Shown: piece by piece, positions 38,401-44,140 of the stretch
Numbering within the stretch: the first letter of the stretch is position 1
How the letters are laid out: each line of letters starts with the position of its first letter
Assembly: GCF_947172395.1 (NCBI RefSeq)
Contig: NC_069083.1
Coordinates: 12,308,501 to 12,372,500 of the forward strand
Direction of reading: 5' to 3'
DNA: 64,000 nt
DNA from: Bicyclus anynana
Lineage: Eukaryota; Arthropoda; Insecta; Lepidoptera; Nymphalidae
The notes under the pieces: model-generated
What the model saw: the letters and a program-made list of their open reading frames with translations, nothing else
What the model was told of the DNA's origin: nothing
Databases searched by the model: none
Made by a program: the position numbers and the translations under genes

Positions 38401-41400
38401 TTTAAGCTTCCTGTCTAATCTTATTTTTAATTCCGTCTTATTCTGACGCTTGTATTTTCAGTTGCCACAAACACTATGTCGAACAACTGAAAAATCATTG
38501 AAAGGTGAAAATTCATTGGCATCAGTTACAGTGAAACTATTATCATTATTAAAGTGTAAAACACTTAATTAAATTGTACTTGTCTTGAAAATATGTAATG
38601 TGTGTGTTAAAAAAATATGTACAATGTACTTTCACTGTATTCATTTTTTATTTGTGTATCATAAAATTGTATATTGTTTGCTTACCTTATTGTTTCTACA
38701 ATTTCTAAAGCTCCATCGTGTTTGTCCTGTAACAAACAAAACAAATTGTTTTATATTTATTGTTTTACAGTCCATAGTTCAATAGTTGTAGTTTTAACCA
38801 CCCAAAGCAAAGTTGCTAAACATATTTTTACAGCTAATTGAACCTGCAGTGCCTCTTGGTTTCATCTACACAGATTCCAATTCTGTAGGAATATCAGAAT
38901 ATAAACTAGCCCGAGTTAAGACATAAGCTACCTGCCAGTGATATTCCAGTCAAAATCAGACCCACTATGTCAGACATTAGTCAAGCTAGACACAAGAAAA
39001 AGTTTAAATTCTCATATCACTAATAATTTTATGATAACTAAGAAATTGATGGTAACTAATAAATTGATGACAACTAATAAAAACTAAAAAATTGATGATC
39101 ACTAAATAATTGATGATAACTAATGAATTGATGATCACTAATTAATTGATGATAACTAATGAATTGATGATCACTAATAATAATTTGATGATAACTAATA
39201 AATAGATAATTACTTAAATAAATTAATGATCACTAATAAATTTATGATCACTAATAAATTAATGATCACTAATAAGTTGTTGATCACTAATAAATTAAAA
39301 ATATATAATATGTTAATGATCGCTAATATATTAATGATCACTATTAAATTGATGATCACTAATAAATTAATGATCACTAATACATAGACAATCACTAATA
39401 AACATTTTTGCATTCGTTGGTAAGGTCTCGAGCTCCGTGAGGTTTATAGCAAAAAAATCAGGAAAAGGTAGGCGTAGGGTAGGGTAGGGTAGGGTAGGGG
39501 TAGGGTAGGGGTAGGGTAGGGGTAGGGTAGGGGTAGAGTTGGGTAGGGGTAGTTGAAAGTTTACATCGAGTTTCACGCGGACGAAGTCGCGGGCGTCGGC
39601 TAGTCACTTATAAATTAATGATCGTGTGAATTTAGGATGTTTTACTTTCCCAATGTAGCTGCCCTTAGGGGGTGAACTTTGGTAAATCTTTCTCGATGGA
39701 CGCCTATATCATATTATATGTGTACCAAATTTCAATGCAAGTTTTGGGCTTGGTATAGATCAGTCAGTATCAGTTGAATTTTACACTATGGAGGTACTTG
39801 ATAATCCATTTGTAAATCAGTACAAAATAATAAAAAGCCACAAGCCAATCACCATGCTTGCCTGTATACAGCTGGATTGCTTGTTTGCATGTGTTGTTCT
39901 GTTTAACCCCTGGAAAAGTGGTGTCTTATAAGTGTGACTGTTATGTGTCTGTCTGATTATGAGTAATTTGGATACAATATTTTTATTTGAAATCTGATTT
40001 TCCAGTGATGTTTTATGAAAATGAAGGCTAAAAGGATCAACAAAAAAAAGAGTGGGGTGTCAAAAGAAACGTGACATAAAGATCATTTTAACTAATTTTC
40101 ATTACAGTTGTATGACTTAATCCACAAATTGATTTGTCAAGGCTATTAATTCGTCACTTTGAGACAATATTTCTTGTTCATTTTATATAATTAGCAGCTA
40201 ATTACTTCTATTGTATTGTTACTAAATACTAACAGTTTAATTGCTGATATTTTAGTATGAGCTGTATTAAGAATTAGTGACAGTTTTCACATCTCATTAT
40301 CGTACTGGTGGTTTTTGTTATTGTGTATAATATTAATTATCCAGCAAGGTAAAATGGATCTAAAACACCTCATTTTATAAATGCATTTTCAGTACCACTG
40401 TTTCTTAAAGTAAACAAATAATTTTTTAAGACAAGTGTTAAAAAGAAATAGTTAATATATTCCAAGCTATACACCTTCTATGAAATGTATTGTATTTGGA
40501 TCAAGTGAACAGTCTCTTTTATATTTGATATTCAAATTGCATTGAAGTAAAATGCTACCACATGTTACTCTCCATAATAATTACTGTACAATGGTTATAT
40601 AAATATTATACTGTCTGTCCAACAGTTGGCAAATAGGCATCTGTCTTGTGCAAAGTTGTCAAAGTACTTACTGGAGTGCACTTCATAGAAGCAAAAATGC
40701 ACAGCTGTTGACTCTTTATGAAAATTATTAAGAGGGACTAACTGGCTTGTTGGTCAGGTCAGTCAGTTCGACTTTGGGGTCAGGGAAGACACCAAAGATT
40801 ATGAGTTACTGCATTTTTATTTCTTCTAAGAATTTTTCAGCTAAAATTCTCCTCATTGTTATTATTAGCCTGTTGTAGTGGTTGTTAATGAATTCAAACA
40901 GACAATGTGCCTTTGTAATCAAAAATCGTTATTGGGATATCTCAAAATTAATAGTAGCATGTAAACCTTATAGATTTTTTAAATGCACACTTTTAAGCCA
41001 TACTCGATGTGCAATATTTACCAACAAACAAATTCTAAAATCATCAATCAAATTTATTTTTATTAATTTAAGAACAAGTTACTTATAATTGAAAGTGTGA
41101 AATTACTAGCAAATTACATCTTTAATTTGTTTGTTATAGTATGGGTTAATTATAGTAACTACTTCTAATGATAAATTTTATTAATTATTTGATAAGTTGC
41201 CCTAAGTATAAGTATACAGAGCATTTGGGCTCATACTTGTTAGGGATACTAAGCATGTAAGGTATTCTTCCTTAAGTTTATCTGCCGGGCTTGAGTGAAT
41301 CCCAAAATCTATAATGCTCAAATATAGATTCTTAGATGCAAAAATGCTCTGCCTACCCTGAGGATTCATTATTGGACGAGGAATATTCCAATTTGTATGA

Positions 41401-43952
41401 GTATAATGCCTACCCTTCTGCATACCACTGATTTCTATAAGAGAGCGAGAGAGTTTGAGTGAAATTGCCTATCATACAATGCTGGTCAAACAGCATTTTA
41501 TAATTATATTGCATTTACTATGGGGTACAAAGATAGTAGCAAATACTTAAAATAAATAAAGCAAATTGGTGAGCTTAGAACAAACAATGATAAAATTCTT
41601 GAATTATAAATGACAAATGTCAGATGCATATGCAATAACACCAGCTTTCCAGCTCTATACTAAAGCCAAACTCAATGTGCAATGTTTATCGACAAACAAA
41701 TGTCATGTCATATCTAATAAATTTTAAATTATGTATCATATTCTAAGCTTGGTACCAAATTTACTGGATTTATGACAGCAACAAGCAAAGAAAGGTCATT
41801 TTGAAAAAAAGAATTGTTTTTAAGGTTATGTAAAAAGTAATTTTGTTTCAAGTTTTATTATATTTTACTTATTTGTAAATTACTATTTTAGGTATTTAAA
41901 AATACCTAAAATTAATATTTCTTCATGTGCAATATTTAAATTATCTATATAAATGTGGAAGGTCATTCATAGCGAAATCTCAAAAACTATTTCAAGGTGA
42001 AATTTAGTAGAGAAGTAGTTTACTATTAGTAGATGTCCGCTAAGAACGGGTTTTGCATGAGGGTCGGATAAGGGAGGTCTAAGGGAGGATGAAGTTGTGG
42101 GTGTCCGCTATTCTATAATATAAATAAACTAATGTCTATAATGTTTTCTGGCTAGAAGGCTATAGTATCTACATAAATATTTTATAGAGGAAAGATTTAA
42201 TTTTTTGTTTGTTTGATAGCTCCGAAACTATCAAACCAATATACTTTCAGTGTTGGGAAGCCATCCCAGGTGGTATAGGCTATATTTTATCCCTGTATTC
42301 CTACAAGAACAGGAACTACACAGGTTAAACCATATGGCATCTGATATGTTAAATAAAATGGTTACTCAATTATAAACATACTTGTAAATCTAGATTTAAA
42401 TATATTTATACATTTAAAATGACTACAATACAAATCATGTTTTTTTTATAAAGGTGACAGACGCCTGAGACATAAGCCCGTAATTTGGGAAATCCTTTCT
42501 TAGCAAATAACTGTCATCATAACATTAGAGCTGTTTGTTGTCAGGTCTAACAATTTCCTTCTATGTATGTGAAGTGTATACAGATTAAAATACATGAAAA
42601 AACATCAGCCTATTTCAATGACTGACAGTCAGGGCCAGGCCTCCCCACTTAAGTGAGGGAATTTGCAGCTTAAAAATACTACACTGCTCCAATGTGAGTT
42701 GGTAAACTTTTAAAAAAATATTATTATAAAATTGGGTGACTTAAATAAGAATTAAAGTCTAAATTAGTTCAAGGTCATCTGATTATAGTCTGTATTATAG
42801 ACTCATTTTTGTCATAATTTTCAATCAATCATATTAACACTTTTACTTCATCATCTTTAATACATATTGGTAAATATGGTTCCTAAAAAGTTGCACTGTG
42901 GGTAAGTTTAAGAAAAGTAAAGAATTAAATAAGCAATATTAAATGTACTTCATCATAACCTTATAATTGGTCTGCACCACACATATTATTATAATAAAAA
43001 TACATCCAAAAGCAACAGGTAAAAGTTATGTAAACACAAAGCTATAACTTATCATCATTTTATTATCATCTATATGATATGTACATAAACATCTGTCAAA
43101 ATTATTATCAATAAATTATACACTAATGACAACACTCCTTGTAATTTAAATTTATCACCTGAACTTATAGAAAATATTCAGGGTTAATGTACTATTATAT
43201 ATTGGTATTAGATAAAGACACAAAATGTAAGTAGATAATATAGTACAAAAAATAAATCAATCAAATAGATTTAACCTCAATATCCAAATAATAATGTCAC
43301 TATGAAAGCACACATAGGCAAATGGCTTTGTTTACATAAAATTAATCTTTGTAAAAATAAAAACAAAACATGGTTTTATATTTAGAAAATGAATAACTGT
43401 AATGAAGAATCATTCATTTTAGTTTCTAAATATTGTTTCCAATACGCCAAATGTAAATAAAAGAGGACGGTTAAAGACTACGCAAGAGTGTGTACATATC
43501 TAAAAAAAGCCGACACCTTGACAAAACACGAGGTCAATACACTCCACAATACATGGTCCATGTGATGGGCAACATAATGAGATATAGATAACCATTATTG
43601 CATATTGAGAACTATACGATTATCGTCAATAGCAAGAAATAAGGAAACAAATTTAGGCTTTACGCGAAGTAAATGCCTATACATGCATAATAGATATTCG
43701 AGTCAAACTATGCTGCATGACAGTATTTCTATTCAGATTTTAACTCCAGAGTTGAGGACACGACTAAAGCTTTTACGAAGATTGTTTCCACTATTTGCGT
43801 ATGTAACTTGTATTAGGACAACCTTGTTTATGTTTTACAGTATAACAATGTATGATAATATTTCTTACCGAGCCATGACCCGATGTGAGGGGCCATGTAT
43901 AAACAACAGGTTCCGCGCCTGCAGGGGAGTGCAAGCGTAAATCCAAAGCCAT
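4634..43952 (-). CDS. DOT1L (grappa/gpp): DOT1L histone H3-K79 methyltransferase, complete, 17 coding exons
   Basis: DOT1L methylates lysine 79 of nucleosomal histone H3 using S-adenosylmethionine; it works in the nucleus on transcribed chromatin. Exons, 5' to 3' on the minus strand: 43952-43869, 38726-38686, 35570-35432, 19910-19770, 18991-18806, 16864-16448, 15192-15041, 13896-13727, 11699-11542, 10834-10604, 10125-9919, 9152-8656, 6350-6134, 5964-5635, 5472-5280, 5210-5043, 4971-4634. They join in phase to 3669 nt (1222 aa), somewhat shorter than human (about 1537) and fly proteins. Seen directly: an N-terminus like the vertebrate one, the SAM motif DLGSGVGQ (about 162-169), acidic GVEKAE, catalytic NNFAFGP (about 242), and SWTGKPVSYYLH (about 305-316). 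Basic and acidic linkers follow, then predicted coiled coils (about 497-700) and a low-complexity GC-rich tail. The start ATG has A at -3 and G at +4. The catalytic exons are near certain; 3' exon edges are slightly less so. Confidence 0.95.
5043..5210 (-). CDS. DOT1L: DOT1L coding exon 16
   Basis: Encodes LAACLQARVLASEYWRG, then an acidic and serine-rich linker ending FHDAARPP. Introns of only 69 and 71 bp flank it. Very GC-rich, and phase-consistent with both neighbours. Confidence 0.85.
5280..5472 (-). CDS. DOT1L: DOT1L coding exon 15
   Basis: Starts VSPAKLALRRHLSQE, almost the same as vertebrate DOT1L LSPAKIVLRRHLSQ, which confirms that this far 3' exon belongs to the gene. It ends QPLEG (split) at a GTGAGT donor. 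Confidence 0.92.
5635..5964 (-). CDS. DOT1L: DOT1L coding exon 14 (RDVREL repeat)
   Basis: 110 codons, QPRQPVTNHT to QPDYTQ. Around residues 925-956 a hexapeptide of the type RDVREL/RDLREM is repeated about five times (DNA about 5737-5832, 18-bp unit). No matching domain is known to me. The donor GTAGTG is in phase 0. Confidence 0.85.
6134..6350 (-). CDS. DOT1L: DOT1L coding exon 13
   Basis: Starts with the split codon AG/A (RSKTMQVHRAQ) and contains SPKVINFEDRLKSIITSVLN, a well-ordered helical motif that looks conserved. The donor is GTTCGT, weak, but no other GT fits the phase. The ATG inside the exon is not the gene start. Confidence 0.87.
6781..7002 (+). pseudogene. LINE reverse-transcriptase C-terminal fragment
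   Basis: One frame with no internal stop reads WAGHICRRTDGRWED, then RSVGRPPARRSDDIRK, GSGWMRKAEDR and AYVQQWTNTGC and a stop. This is the C-terminal end seen in many insect non-LTR endonuclease/reverse-transcriptase elements. It lies in DOT1L intron 12, antisense to the gene, and is a 5'-truncated dead copy. Confidence 0.85.
7746..8235. repeat. Interspersed repeat, related to copies at 14500-15000 and 22130-22460
   Basis: Shared landmarks are 'ggttcgaaatatatcgatatt' (degenerate), a stretch near 'ccattttgtgacgtca', and 'acgtcaaacta'. The copies at 7746 and 22130 have the same orientation; the one at 14500-15000 is reversed and split by another repeat. No coding capacity is seen. It sits in DOT1L intron 12. 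Confidence 0.6.
8320..8333. repeat. Poly-C tract, 14 bases
   Basis: Fourteen consecutive cytosines inside AT-rich intron DNA. The exact length is likely to be unreliable, because such tracts are prone to sequencing and assembly error. Confidence 0.9.
8656..9152 (-). CDS. DOT1L: DOT1L coding exon 12 (coiled coil and linker)
   Basis: 165 codons, VNSIEAEQAMLVKQ onward. The first half is helical and coiled-coil-like (RKRLHAQVGHLQNEIIQM). The second half is a charged linker ending ELLAQKILETGRQIEAGKI and a short tail before a GTAAAC donor. Confidence 0.9.
9364..9660. mobile_element. MITE with about 60-bp terminal inverted repeats
   Basis: The left end 'tactacagcctttcttgatg' is matched by the reverse complement of the right end, and similarity continues about 60 bp through 'accaacaaacaaatt'. 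The length is about 297 bp and the ends are TA. Internal sequence recurs at about 29475-29600, 40995-41150, 41660-41760, 44375-44450, 44690-44750 and 45685-45740. It is a non-autonomous DNA element inside DOT1L intron 11. Confidence 0.8.
9727..9892. mobile_element. Second MITE, about 165 bp
   Basis: Imperfect inverted ends: 'gtagcgctattctgtaacga' at the left, and 'gtagcgctgttctgtaac' read from the right on the other strand. An inner inverted pair is 'aattcacctct' / 'agaggtgaatt'. A related copy lies at about 58667-58784. It is only about 65 bp from the previous MITE, in the same intron. Confidence 0.75.
9919..10125 (-). CDS. DOT1L: DOT1L coding exon 11 (coiled coil)
   Basis: 69 codons starting ERNQKLKSRASQLDKQ, with heptad-like spacing of L, I and V. 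In vertebrates this region carries binding sites for AF10 and related partners. The acceptor AATAG has a poor pyrimidine tract, so the 5' edge is the least certain part. Confidence 0.85.
10190..10350 (-). repeat. Lepidopteran interspersed repeat ('ggctatatattatccc' family)
   Basis: The reverse strand reads through 'aatcggac...agattac', 'ggctatattttatcc' and 'cctacgggag'. Other copies in either orientation: 11935-12135, 23245-23420, 34850-34970, 42130-42340 and 48945-49100. It looks like the 3' portion of a retroposon. I give no family name. Confidence 0.6.
10604..10834 (-). CDS. DOT1L: DOT1L coding exon 10
   Basis: 77 codons. It contains YSLQLLLDMFRDQYLALLRRM and HQIDKEK, resembling the vertebrate segment LQKLLESFKIQYLQFLAY..EKEK that opens the coiled-coil region. 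Phase 0 at both ends. Confidence 0.9.
11542..11699 (-). CDS. DOT1L: DOT1L coding exon 9
   Basis: Encodes RSRRATNKRSASAGG, then RRRAARTKRRRNAP and DLLHSTTLASTLHNGA, a strongly basic segment likely to contain nuclear-localisation or DNA-contact residues. It ends in phase 0 at a consensus GTGAGT donor. Confidence 0.83.
11935..12135 (+). repeat. Lepidopteran interspersed repeat, best-preserved copy
   Basis: Starts at 'ataaagctgaagagttag', passes a gtttgtttgtttg run, 'ctggaactactggtccgat', 'ctataggctatatattatc', and ends 'ccgcgcggcgtcagctag'. This is the cleanest copy of the family at 10190-10350. It lies in DOT1L intron 8. Confidence 0.65.
12612..12905 (-). mobile_element. tRNA-derived SINE (family A), full length
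   Basis: On the minus strand the head runs 'gagccatgatagccctgggt' and then 'gggctcgaatcc', close to the B box of a tRNA promoter (GGTTCGAnnCC). A body follows with 'caccgtgaggaaacctgc' and 'gtggactattggcctaacc', ending in a GAT-rich tail. Related copies: 29605-29810, 34113-34405 and 47325-47640. Confidence 0.75.
13208..13621. mobile_element. MITE with perfect 14-bp TIR AACCGACTTCAAAA
   Basis: AACCGACTTCAAAA at 13208-13221 is repeated exactly in reverse complement at 13608-13621. The 414-bp element has no convincing coding region. Fragments with the same end occur at about 32042-32063 and 58319-58345, and probably near 46610. It lies in DOT1L intron 8, 105 bp upstream of exon 8. Confidence 0.8.
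13727..13896 (-). CDS. DOT1L: DOT1L coding exon 8
   Basis: A basic and then acidic stretch: GGRTRARAAAAAKRRAVQ followed by SSDESEEESSETDE. Acceptor TCCAG, donor GTCAGT. In human DOT1L a lysine/arginine-rich segment in this position binds nucleosomal DNA; a similar role here is inference. Confidence 0.8.
14500..15000 (-). repeat. Repeat copy interrupted by a SINE
   Basis: The reverse-complement copy of the 7746-8235 family occupies about 14500-14710 and 14885-15000. Between them (about 14715-14880) sits a SINE B body with 'ggtttctacac' and 'cttggcggtacgtctttg'. The insertion therefore came after the host repeat. Confidence 0.6.
15041..15192 (-). CDS. DOT1L: DOT1L coding exon 7
   Basis: Begins GCHNGDEAEG after a TTGCAG acceptor and ends RARPVR (split codon) at a GTAAAT donor. 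It is a polar linker after the catalytic domain. Placement rests on phase and GC-rich coding character rather than on strong homology. Confidence 0.8.
16448..16864 (-). CDS. DOT1L: DOT1L coding exon 6 (catalytic core)
   Basis: 139 codons from SMDNYFRTW to KNPKLK. It contains WYGKKFGEY, VFVNNFAFGP, DHQLKERFADLKDG, RNLSDIGTIM and SWTGKPVSYYLH, all hallmarks of the DOT1 domain. The donor is GTCAGC, weak but in phase. Confidence 0.96.
17687..18382 (+). pseudogene. RTE-like LINE reverse transcriptase, C-terminal fragment
   Basis: An uninterrupted 231-codon frame contains YVYLGQIIAP, ITYGSETWSLT, KCQRAMERSILGIRLKDRI, LKWRWTGHMLR, RGRPIRRWEDDI and WKQLEEAYVRRHFEQ. These are typical of the C-terminal third of endonuclease/reverse-transcriptase proteins of insect RTE-like non-LTR elements. 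The catalytic reverse-transcriptase and endonuclease domains are absent, so it is a 5'-truncated insertion. It lies antisense in DOT1L intron 5. The intact frame suggests a fairly recent insertion. Confidence 0.88.
18465..18697 (-). mobile_element. tRNA-derived SINE (family B)
   Basis: The minus strand starts 'ctgtctggcgcaggtagtg' (A-box-like), then 'cctgggttcgatttcc' (B-box-like, GGTTCGATTTCC). A body follows containing 'gtagttaccaccctattgg' read in the same direction. It abuts the 3' end of the LINE fragment. Its A and B boxes suggest it could once have been transcribed by RNA polymerase III. Other copies: 27075-27292 (with head), and headless ones near 14715-14880, 22890-22985 and 26375-26490. 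Confidence 0.8.
18806..18991 (-). CDS. DOT1L: DOT1L coding exon 5 (SAM-binding motif I)
   Basis: 62 codons, VYGETSYELV to RYAS. It contains FVDLGSGVGQVVLQVAAAT (motif I) and FGVEKAE with the acidic residue that contacts SAM in the human enzyme. The predicted donor is an unusual GTTTGT, chosen because it keeps the phase and the expected length up to MD in the next exon. Confidence 0.93.
19280..19565 (+). pseudogene. Decayed LINE reverse-transcriptase remnant
   Basis: Reading across stops and frame changes gives pieces such as RPIERAMLC, VAKLK, RRTGGCWG, RTRTGVRSVCRPPTRW. These align in order with the C-terminal part of the LINE proteins at 6781 and 17687. It lies in DOT1L intron 4, is broken in several places and is clearly dead. 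Confidence 0.7.
19770..19910 (-). CDS. DOT1L: DOT1L coding exon 4
   Basis: 47 codons, phase 0 at both ends. It contains GLLKHILQQTYNQAVSDP and NQYEPFSPE, the conserved stretch just before the SAM-binding loop. The donor is a perfect GTGAGT. Confidence 0.95.
20817..21019. mobile_element. MITE with CAGC(A/T)GGC ends, about 203 bp
   Basis: The start 'cagcaggctaattcacta' matches the reverse complement of the end 'tagtgaataggacagctg' at most positions. Body landmarks are 'ctttgacgtatg', 'gacatatacgaaattgag' and 'gatgacattt'. Related copies: 25598-25740 (partial), 31269-31462 and 61406-61614 (nearly complete), and a reversed partial at 21284-21400. It sits in DOT1L intron 3. Confidence 0.75.
21020..21245 (+). 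repeat. LINE 3'-end fragment ('cacgttaagccg' family)
   Basis: Contains 'cgagcacgttaagccgtcgg', 'ggtcgttatcattaacgtc', 'ctccctaaactcgccaacc' and 'aaagtagcgtgg'. The same order recurs at about 62520-62745. This order is typical of 3' regions of insect LINEs, but no protein remains. Confidence 0.6.
22130..22460. repeat. Second copy of the 7746-8235 repeat
   Basis: It shares 'ggttcgaaatatatcgatat', 'ccattttgtgac' and 'acgtcaaactaa' with the copies in introns 7 and 12. Located in intron 3 of DOT1L. No coding capacity. Confidence 0.6.
23077..23881. repeat. Tandem 195-bp duplication with an AT microsatellite
   Basis: Two neighbouring units (23491-23683 and about 23684-23881) share nearly all their sequence, ending in 'caaaccaccacct'. 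A third, diverged partial unit lies upstream (23077-23236). The run of AT dinucleotides at about 23421-23456, followed by AT-rich DNA, separates it from the pair. Confidence 0.8.
25224..25550. repeat. Tandem duplication, period 193 bp
   Basis: A segment of about 130 bp starting 'tatgtatctatgagtatcta' at 25224 is repeated at 25417 with about 90 percent identity by eye, including 'ttcttcaagaat' and 'atgatgacgtcac'. Each copy contains the CRE-like site TGACGTCA. Noncoding. Confidence 0.8.
27075..27292 (-). mobile_element. tRNA-derived SINE (family B), with head
   Basis: The minus strand begins 'gacctccatggcgcatcgg' and continues to 'cctgggttcgatctccgg', which resemble the A and B boxes of a tRNA promoter. 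The body matches the copy at 18465-18697. Confidence 0.8.
28320..28502. repeat. Direct duplication, period 91 bp
   Basis: The unit starting gatttgtaaaaaatc at 28320 is repeated at 28411 with a handful of differences and runs through 'ttagtatatcatgaag' to 'attgtacacaga'. It is a simple tandem duplication inside DOT1L intron 3. Confidence 0.85.
28828..28838 (+). promoter_or_regulatory. TATA-box-like site (weak candidate promoter)
   Basis: TATATAAATAG is followed 20-190 bp downstream by unusually CpG-rich DNA (28850-29000) within an AT-rich intron. No downstream protein is recognisable. This could be a promoter of a noncoding transcript, an enhancer, or chance. Confidence 0.25.
29605..29940. 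mobile_element. SINE family A copy with inverted head
   Basis: The body (29605-29810) lies in the same orientation as the copy at 12612-12905. The tRNA-like head (about 29838-29925, 'gtgatagccctgtgg' and 'taggttcaaaaccgg') is on the opposite strand and follows a run of T. The two halves have been inverted relative to each other, or two copies met end to end. Confidence 0.65.
31269..31462. mobile_element. MITE copy of the 20817-21019 family
   Basis: It matches from 'cactaactttgacgtatg' to 'ttgaccagctgg' with the same internal order. The left end is degraded. In DOT1L intron 3. Confidence 0.7.
33230..33420. other. GC-rich island inside DOT1L intron 3
   Basis: Around 190 bp with many CpG dinucleotides ('gtcgagcgcggggcgaacgg', 'gtcgagtgcaccggccgg') in DNA that is otherwise AT-rich. 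No open frame or known repeat is recognised. It may be an enhancer, an unannotated noncoding exon, or a GC-rich repeat fragment. Confidence 0.3.
34113..34405 (-). mobile_element. tRNA-derived SINE (family A)
   Basis: Same order as the copy at 12612-12905, with an internal deletion near 34225-34245 and a damaged B box. Located in DOT1L intron 3. Confidence 0.7.
35131..35205 (+). repeat. tRNA-like SINE head fragment
   Basis: The A-box-like 'tagctcaacggtaagagcgg' is followed 40 bp later by 'ggtggttctataatag', a damaged B box. Fold-back arms for a real tRNA are not evident, so it is a SINE remnant rather than a tRNA gene. Confidence 0.5.
35432..35570 (-). CDS. DOT1L: DOT1L coding exon 3
   Basis: Begins G/TGG (WVCDDLPEMK) and ends FNRAIDSVVAL before a GTAACT donor. 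This is the N-terminal helical part of the methyltransferase fold; compare vertebrate WVCEEIPDLK and YNRAIDSI. Confidence 0.95.
35637..35922. mobile_element. MITE with about 50-bp inverted ends, 286 bp
   Basis: The left end 'ggaaaagacaaaatgtagta' and the right end (reverse complement 'ggaaagacaaaatgtagta') match, and both continue into 'cgtcggtctagatgtgat'. An insertion of about 8-10 bp is present in the right arm. It lies 67 bp upstream of DOT1L exon 3, close to the intron 2 acceptor. Confidence 0.8.
37021..37181 (+). other. GC-rich segment with consensus splice donor
   Basis: A CpG-rich block in DOT1L intron 2 ends in AACAG/GTGAGA at 37180/37181, a good donor on the plus strand. A second CpG-rich block begins after TTTTTATTCCAG at about 37910. 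Together they could be two exons of an antisense or noncoding transcript. The longest frame (36967-37317) resembles no family I know. Confidence 0.25.
38686..38726 (-). CDS. DOT1L: DOT1L coding exon 2 (41-nt exon)
   Basis: Bounded by an ACAG acceptor and a GTAAG donor. It encodes DKHDGALEIVETIR (last codon split AG/G), which matches the vertebrate DKH..A.EIIETIR segment. Phase 0 in, phase 2 out, exactly as the neighbours require. Confidence 0.93.
39020..39560. repeat. 18-20 bp minisatellite followed by TAGGG-rich array
   Basis: From 39020 to 39410 a degenerate unit of the type actaataaattgatgatc is repeated about 20 times. From 39474 to 39550 there is an array of agggt/aggggt units. The first array yields an artificial repetitive minus-strand frame (39210-39413). 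Confidence 0.85.
39573..39604 (-). repeat. Repeat block 'gcggacgcccgcgacttcg'
   Basis: The reverse complement reads ctagccgacgcccgcgact, then tcgtccgcgtgaaa. The same block occurs at 3144, 16963 (diverged), 44513 and 59400. It is an abundant lepidopteran repeat end. Confidence 0.7.
41945..42120. repeat. Interspersed repeat ('gtccgctaagaacgg' family)
   Basis: Matches 56155-56330 in the same orientation, and 16965-17090 and 36650-36800 in reverse. Shared landmarks are 'gaaatttagtagagaagtag', 'tagatgtccgctaagaacgg' and a purine-rich part after it. No coding capacity. Confidence 0.6.
43869..43952 (-). CDS. DOT1L: DOT1L coding exon 1 (start codon)
   Basis: 28 codons, beginning MALDLRLHSPAGAEPVVYTW, closely like the vertebrate DOT1L N-terminus (LRLKSPVGAEP). 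The donor is GTAAG at 43868 downwards, phase 0. The exon is too short to be found by ORF length and was recognised by similarity. Confidence 0.93.
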
Positions 43953-44140
43953 GATAAGATAACCGCTGCATTAATGCACACTCTCTTCACTTATACACTA
44001 AATTTATCACTATAAACAATTGATATTAACATAATTTCACTGCACTTTCACACACACACACTCTGAACTAGGCTGGGCGCCATGTTGAAAATAATACCAA
44101 TCAAATCATGGCCGACTGTAGTGTTGTCACTTTTCAAAAA
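43953..44140 (-). promoter_or_regulatory. Probable DOT1L 5' UTR and promoter region
   Basis: The region just upstream of the DOT1L ATG includes a short GC-richer part with 'gggcgccatgttg' and a CA repeat (about 44047-44062). No clear TATA box is seen at a useful distance. Placement is by position only. Confidence 0.3.

Noticed and set aside
39020..39410. CRISPR-like regular repeats
   Set aside because: Units are degenerate, adjacent without unique spacers, and in a eukaryotic intron.
39474..39550. Telomere-like TAGGG array
   Set aside because: Insect telomeres use TTAGG. Units here vary between agggt and aggggt and sit inside an intron next to a known repeat block, so this is a minisatellite.
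43605..43940. Plus-strand 111-codon frame over the DOT1L start exon
   Set aside because: Overlaps DOT1L exon 1 antisense; no family resemblance.
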